Positions 59,301-64,000 of a stretch of 64,000 bases of DNA are shown here, one piece after another. Origin of the DNA: Pegea sp. RAD2-039 (lineage: Eukaryota > Chordata > Thaliacea > Salpida > Salpidae); the NCBI GenBank assembly GCA_034620365.1, contig JAQGEQ010000343.1:372001-436000 (forward strand), read 5' to 3'. Numbering within the stretch: the stretch's first letter is position 1; every line of letters starts with the position of its first letter. The notes beneath the pieces are model-generated. The model had not been told where the DNA came from, made no database searches, and was given only the letters and a program-made list of their open reading frames with translations. The translations under genes and the position numbers were made by a program.

Positions 59301-60684
59301 TAACTTGTCTTACAAACAAATCTTGTGTTTAGTGGTTGAAGGTGCTGAAGACTCACTTGTATCTAGCACCTTGACTTGTAAAAACTCCTTGACCACCAAC
59401 ACCAAGTCAATAATAACTTGTCTTACAAGCAATTCTTGTGTTTGGTGGTTGAAGATGTTGAAGACTCACTTGCTTCTAGCACCTTGACTTGTAAAAACTC
59501 CTCGACCACCAACATCAAGTCAATAATAACTTGTCTTACAAACAAATCTTGTGCTTGGTGAATGAAGGTGCTGAAGACTCACTTGTATCTAGCATCTTGA
59601 CTCGTAAAAACTCCTCGACCACCAACACCAAGTCAATTATAACTTCTCTTACAAACAAACCTTGTGCTTGGTGGTTGAAGGTGCTGAAGACTCACTTGTA
59701 TCTAGCACCTTGACTTGTAAAAACTCCTTGACCACCAACACCAAGTCAATAATAACTTGTCTTACAAGCAATTCTTGTGTTTGGTGGTTGAAGATGTTGA
59801 AGACTCACTTGCTTCTAGCACCTTGACTTGTAAAAACTCCTCGACCACCAACATCAAGTCAATAATAACTTGTCTTACAAACAAATCTTGTGCTTGGTGA
59901 ATGAAGGTGCTGAAGACTCACTTGCTTCTAGCACCTTGACTTGTAAAAACTCCTCGACCACCAACACCAAGTCAATAATAACTTATCTTATAAACAAATC
60001 TTGTGTTTGGTGGTTGAAGGTGCTGAAGACTCATTTGCTTATATTTTGTATCTTTAAAAATTAATCAGTTGATATTTCAACAGGAGATTTTTTCTGTTTC
60101 TGCTAAGGAACGAGAAACCGTTGGTATCATTCAATGTATGTTGAGAGATTATTACATTCACGTAAAAGAAATAATCAGAAGAAGGTTTGTCAAGAAAACT
60201 TTTGTTACAATTTCTTATTTTCAAATTTTTTCAAGCATTCCAAAAGTTATTCTTTATAAAATGATTGATCATGTGTTGAAAAATGTCCAGGAAAAGCTCA
60301 TTAAAGGTTTGATGGATCCTAAACTTGTAGGGGATTTACTTAAAGAGTCTAAAGAATTTTCAACAAAGAAAAAAAATGCGGAGAAGTTGATAAAAGTGAT
60401 TTTAACATTAAATCTAGCGGTTAAAATAACATCTGGTTAAAATATAGAATTATTAGATTTTTAAAATTGATTTAAAGCCATTTTAAGGTTTTAAACTTCT
60501 TTAATTAGAAAGGTCCGGGTTCGATCCCAGCAAAGAGCAAAGTTTTTTTATAAAATTTTTTTAAGTAATTTAGTTGAATTAGTTTCTAATAATTTTATGA
60601 AAAAATTTTTATTGTAAGGTTTTGGAAGAAGCACTAAGATTTATTCATGAAGTTGGATCTAATTATCAGAAGCAGATTTATTAG
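55404..60684 (+). CDS. Dynamin-related GTPase, DRP1/DNM1L-type, divergent paralogue 3
   Basis: Exons: 55404-55505, 55585-55717, 56073-56278, 56382-56519, 57555-57687, 57743-57897, 57936-58136, 58185-58305, 58352-58495, 58539-58643, 58688-58733 (or longer), short exons near 58774, 58860 and 58954, about 59095-59229, 60084-60184, 60236-60395 and 60619-60684. GTPase motifs GSQSSGKSS, DLPGLVK and [10 protein letters not shown] are intact. Middle-domain blocks [10 protein letters not shown] and [14 protein letters not shown], and GED blocks [20 protein letters not shown] and [16 protein letters not shown], are recognisable but diverged, resembling paralogue 1 more than the canonical copy. Intron 4 carries a GGGACAG-rich element and the intron before the GED holds a 113-bp tandem array. 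No disabling mutation was seen, but exon limits between 58644 and 59229 are uncertain. Confidence 0.85.
56620..57535 (+). mobile_element. GGGACAG/CTGTCCC-rich element in DRP1 paralogue 3 intron 4
   Basis: Left part AAATCGCGTCGTACTACGTC and right part GCGCATGCGCAGTTGGACTT match, in reverse orientation, the ends of the 36140-36535 copy in ZCCHC8. Internally a unit containing CAGCCCTGGTCGTA, GGACCATCTAGGACAG, GACTTCGTGGTCACTGTCC and GACAGTGAACAGC recurs about three times (near 56690, 57090 and 57415). No coding sequence. It ends 20 bp before exon 5. Confidence 0.75.
59240..60035 (+). repeat. 113-bp tandem repeat, about seven units, with fold-back structure
   Basis: Units read TAGCACCTTGACTTGTAAAA, CTCCTCGACCACCAACACC, AAGTCAATAATAACTTGTC, TTACAAACAAATCTTGTG, TTTGGTGGTTGAAGGTGC, TGAAGACTCACTTG. 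Equivalent points recur at 226 and 339 bp, exactly two and three units. Within each unit AGCACCTT pairs with AAGGTGCT and ACCACCAACACCAAG pairs with CTTGTGTTTGGTGGT, so every unit can fold into a long hairpin. The array fills the intron before the GED exons of paralogue 3. Short open frames in each copy are by-products. Confidence 0.92.
60505..60540 (+). other. tRNA T-arm-like remnant
   Basis: AAAGGTCCGGGTTCGATCCC has a B-box-like GGTTCGATCCC followed by AGCAAAGAGCA, but no D arm or anticodon arm is visible upstream. Probably the 3' half of an old tRNA-derived insertion in the last intron of DRP1 paralogue 3. Confidence 0.3.
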
Positions 60685-63600
60685 AAAACCTTTTCGATTT
60701 GTAGTTTTTAATATCAAATCTGTTAACTTTGTACAATTATTAAAGTACATATGCTTTTATTGTTGGACTCTTTTAGTGGTTTTATGTTGGTTTTAATAAA
60801 TGATTAATTTTCTGCATTTTGGTTTTCATTTGCTAGCAACCAATTTTATTAAACTTTAGATATTCAACTTTTGTAAAAACACTTACAGTTACTTTTAACA
60901 AAGTTTTCTATTACACTTAAAAGTTTTCCAGCTGACAACATTTATATTCAAACTGAAATTACGATAACCAGATGCTAGAAAAACTTTTAAATCTAAATTA
61001 TTAATCAGTTTATTTCTAATGGTCGACAAGTTTACATAAAGTCAACTTAGAACAAGTATTTGGTTGAGGCAACACTAAAAGTTCTTTGTTAGTAAAGCAT
61101 TTTGGTTTTTAAAATAATTTAAAGAAAATTTGTTGAAAAACAATTTTACAAAAACGTTATAGGGTTTAAAGAGATAATTTTTGAACGTTTTTGAACCTTC
61201 TAGAAATGTTTTTATCGAAATCTTGAAACATAAAAGTTCGGTTAAGTTAAAAAAAATCGAAATAACAACTTGCAACATTTTTTAAATATTTAAATATCCA
61301 GGTTTATTTAGTTAGTAGTTTTTTTGAAACAAAAAAAGCATTACAACGATTACATTCTCCAAATTTTGATGGAAATTATTTGTAAAATTCGAGTTTGTTT
61401 TTAAGACATGTTCTAATTTTGTGTAGACATAAAATTTGTAAAAAAGAAATTAGTAAATAGTTTTCACAAACCTCTAAATTTTGCTTGTAAATAAGAAAAA
61501 TAAATAATATAATTAAGTTTTTCAAATAATAATTTTTAATGTAATCAAAATAAAAGCTCAAAAATATAAGTGAAAGTTTATAGACAAATATTAGTCCAGT
61601 AAATATCATATTGCAATATAATGTTTACATTTCAACTTATAGAGAAATGATTAATTAATAAAAAATTACTGAAAATAGCTACTAGACAACTACAAAATTT
61701 GTTTAATGGTTTAGTTGATGAAAGACTTTAAAGAAAAAGTTTGACTAAAACAATTATTTATATAATTATATAAAATATAAATTAGGTTTTGTATTAAAGT
61801 CATGTTAAAATTAAAATCTTATAAACTTTATTCAGTTAAATTATTTTATCAAAACTTAAAGTTGATATTATCTTAAATATAAAAATAAATTTGGAATTTA
61901 AAAAATTCTATTTAGAAAATTGAAAAGTACAAAAATGTTAAACAGTTCTAAAAATACTTTCCTTAAAATTTCAATTCAAATTAGTTCTTTTTAGGCTAGC
62001 AATTTTTGCAGGTTCCTATGTACTTATTATGGATTTCTACATTTTTAACTTGGATTAAATTCAATTATTTTAAATAACTTAAAAAATGTTATTAATGTAA
62101 ATATAATTTAGCCTGACTAATTTTTAAAATTTAAAATTGCTGTAAAACTTGTTGAATAACAAAGTTGTATACAAGCTAATAGTTATAAAACCATTTACAC
62201 TACATAATGTTCTAACTACAAATTTGATATTGTATACTTGTAATCCTTTCAATATTCAGAACATGTTTTCAAGTTAGTAATATAAACTTTGAATTTTTTT
62301 ATATTTTTAATGAACTTGCTGGTTAGTCTTTAAAAATATGAAAGATCAAATTAACTTTTATTTATTTTAAAATAATATTTTTTTTTTCTATTTTATTTCT
62401 TTTTAATAATTTTTATTTATTTAAACTGAAAAAAACATTTTATTCATTTTATATTTCTAAATTATTTTTCAAAACTTTTTAACCAATAAGATTATTTTAA
62501 AAAAATTATTTGAAAATTTCAGTTTAAAATTTCTATTTATATTTTACAAAAAAAAATTTTATAAATAAAATAAACAAAGTTCTGAATAATTGTCTAAAAC
62601 TTTATATTTATTTTTTACTTTTATTTTAAAAAGTAAATTATTAAGGTTATTAACATTTTAAAGATTTTTTTCGCTTTAATGAATTTTGAATTATCGAAAA
62701 AAAAAATGACTTTGCAAAATTCAATTATTTGAACTTTGTATTTGAACTTATCACTTAATAATCAAATTTTATTTTATTTATCATCAAAAATTAAACTATT
62801 ATCTTTTACAAACCAAAAAATTCATCTATTTTTACAGAATTTTTTTTATTTCAATTTTTTTTTAATAATTAAGAATGTAAACATTTGAAAGTTTAATTTT
62901 AAAAAAAATTAAAATAAGAAAATTTTTTGTTTTATTTTTAATCATAAATAGTTTTATAAATTTATTTAGAATAAAAATACTTTATTTAACTTTTAATAAA
63001 ATTAGTCTGTAAAACTGCTAACCATAAAATCATAATTTTAAATTTCAAAATCTTTTATTCTAAGTTTTGATTTTAATCCTAATATGGCTATTTTTAGAAA
63101 AATTGTTTTTCAACTATCAAAATTAAACAAAAAAATTGTTTTATATACAGAGCTTTTACAATTTATATTATCCTTAAATAAATAAAAACAAGATTAAAAG
63201 ATTATTTATTTTGAAATCATTTATCGTTCAAAAAAATCAATTCTTTGGTTTAAATTGATTTAAAACAAATTTTATTTTAAAAATATTTGTCTTTTATCAA
63301 AAAAAAACTAAAAAAAATGTCTAAAATCAAACTCTATGAACAAGTTGTTTTTATCAAGTTTCTTGAAATAATTTAAAAGTATTTTAATTAAAAAGTATTT
63401 TAGTGGTTGACTACTTGAAATTTTAAATAATAAAGAAATTGTTATCAAATTTGTAAAGATTATTAACCAAGTTGACTCAAAACGAATCAAATTTTTCAAA
63501 TCTTTTGATAGTTTTATAAGCAACAAAAAACGTTTTTACTTTTAAAATTATCAAAACAGAAAAAGCGTTTTAAGAAGTTTAAATTAGAAAAATGTTAAAT

Positions 63601-64000
63601 ATTTTCTTAAAAGATTAAGTTTAGATAATAATTTGAATATTTTATTTTCAAGCTTAATTTAAGTTAACTTTAGTTTCATCTGAATGACGTCAATATGATT
63701 TAAAATACTGGCTTTCCTGTCTTTCATATATTTTTCTGTTTTCAGGAAACTGTTCTTAAAACCAAAATATTTCCGGTTATTCTGTGGCATAAATAAGATT
63801 TTTTCTGTAAACTTAAAGTTTTAATCAGTTGAAGACTTGTTGAATTATTTTAATCTAACAAAATTTTCTCTTAACTCTGTTTTAATCTATACATGACGCA
63901 CTTACAATCTTTTAAAGGTTTCTCCTTAATGAGTTTTATTATTGGGAATATCCCTAATGAGAAAAGAAAGCTATAATCATCACTTATATTTAAATTCATT
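60685..64000. other. AT-rich intergenic region, no gene seen
   Basis: Long A/T runs and only short chance frames with strongly biased composition. No exon chain, RNA gene or repeat recognised. Confidence 0.5.

Noticed and set aside
59305-60064. Repeated small frames ([15 protein letters not shown]...)
   Set aside because: They recur only because of the 113-bp tandem unit, lack ATG starts and are intronic.
60505-60540. Functional tRNA gene
   Set aside because: Only a T-arm-like part is visible; no D arm or anticodon arm precedes it.

Overview
This window is nuclear DNA from an AT-rich, intron-dense eukaryote, most likely an invertebrate animal. Genes are split into many small exons with mostly 45-60 bp GT-AG introns. 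The recognisable proteins are typically animal: Miro/RHOT, DNM1L/DRP1-type dynamins, the NEXT-complex subunit ZCCHC8 and ribosomal protein L12. A CUB-containing extracellular repeat protein, a LINE family and a tRNA-derived SINE are also present. The sequence does not let me name the phylum. Exon models were assembled by eye from splice consensus, reading-frame phase and family similarity.

Layout. 1-2868: AT-rich, no gene seen. 2869-17150 (-): one very large modular gene, about eight copies of a ~230-residue module marked DGG.DM.D.GN and GNAGADG, with Thr-rich linkers, a CUB domain and an eight-cysteine C-terminal region; its 5' end is not found. 17215-23485: LINE debris and one small two-helix ORF. 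23661-25448: 28-bp minisatellite. 25574-27269 (-): RPL12. 28358-31710 (-): DRP1 paralogue 1. 32590-33250: LINE remnant. 34699-41659 (+): ZCCHC8, whose tenth intron is filled by a ~3.2-kb minisatellite derived from a tRNA-Val-like SINE. 42757-44622 (-): intronless Miro. 48695-53188 (+): canonical DRP1. 53911-54268: full-length SINE. 55404-60684 (+): DRP1 paralogue 3. 60685-64000: AT-rich, no gene seen.

The main themes are mitochondrial dynamics and repeat-driven remodelling. Three DRP1-type dynamins and the mitochondrial GTPase Miro lie within 33 kb. Paralogues 1 and 3 face opposite ways and share a 1,019-bp inverted tract that is about 99% identical through exons and introns, with no length difference, while the rest of the two genes is well diverged; this points to recent gene conversion. 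The 41-bp minisatellite in ZCCHC8 keeps the anticodon hairpin, T arm and RNA polymerase III B box of the SINE's tRNA head. A 113-bp fold-back tandem repeat and a GGGACAG-rich element recur in or beside the dynamin and ZCCHC8 genes.
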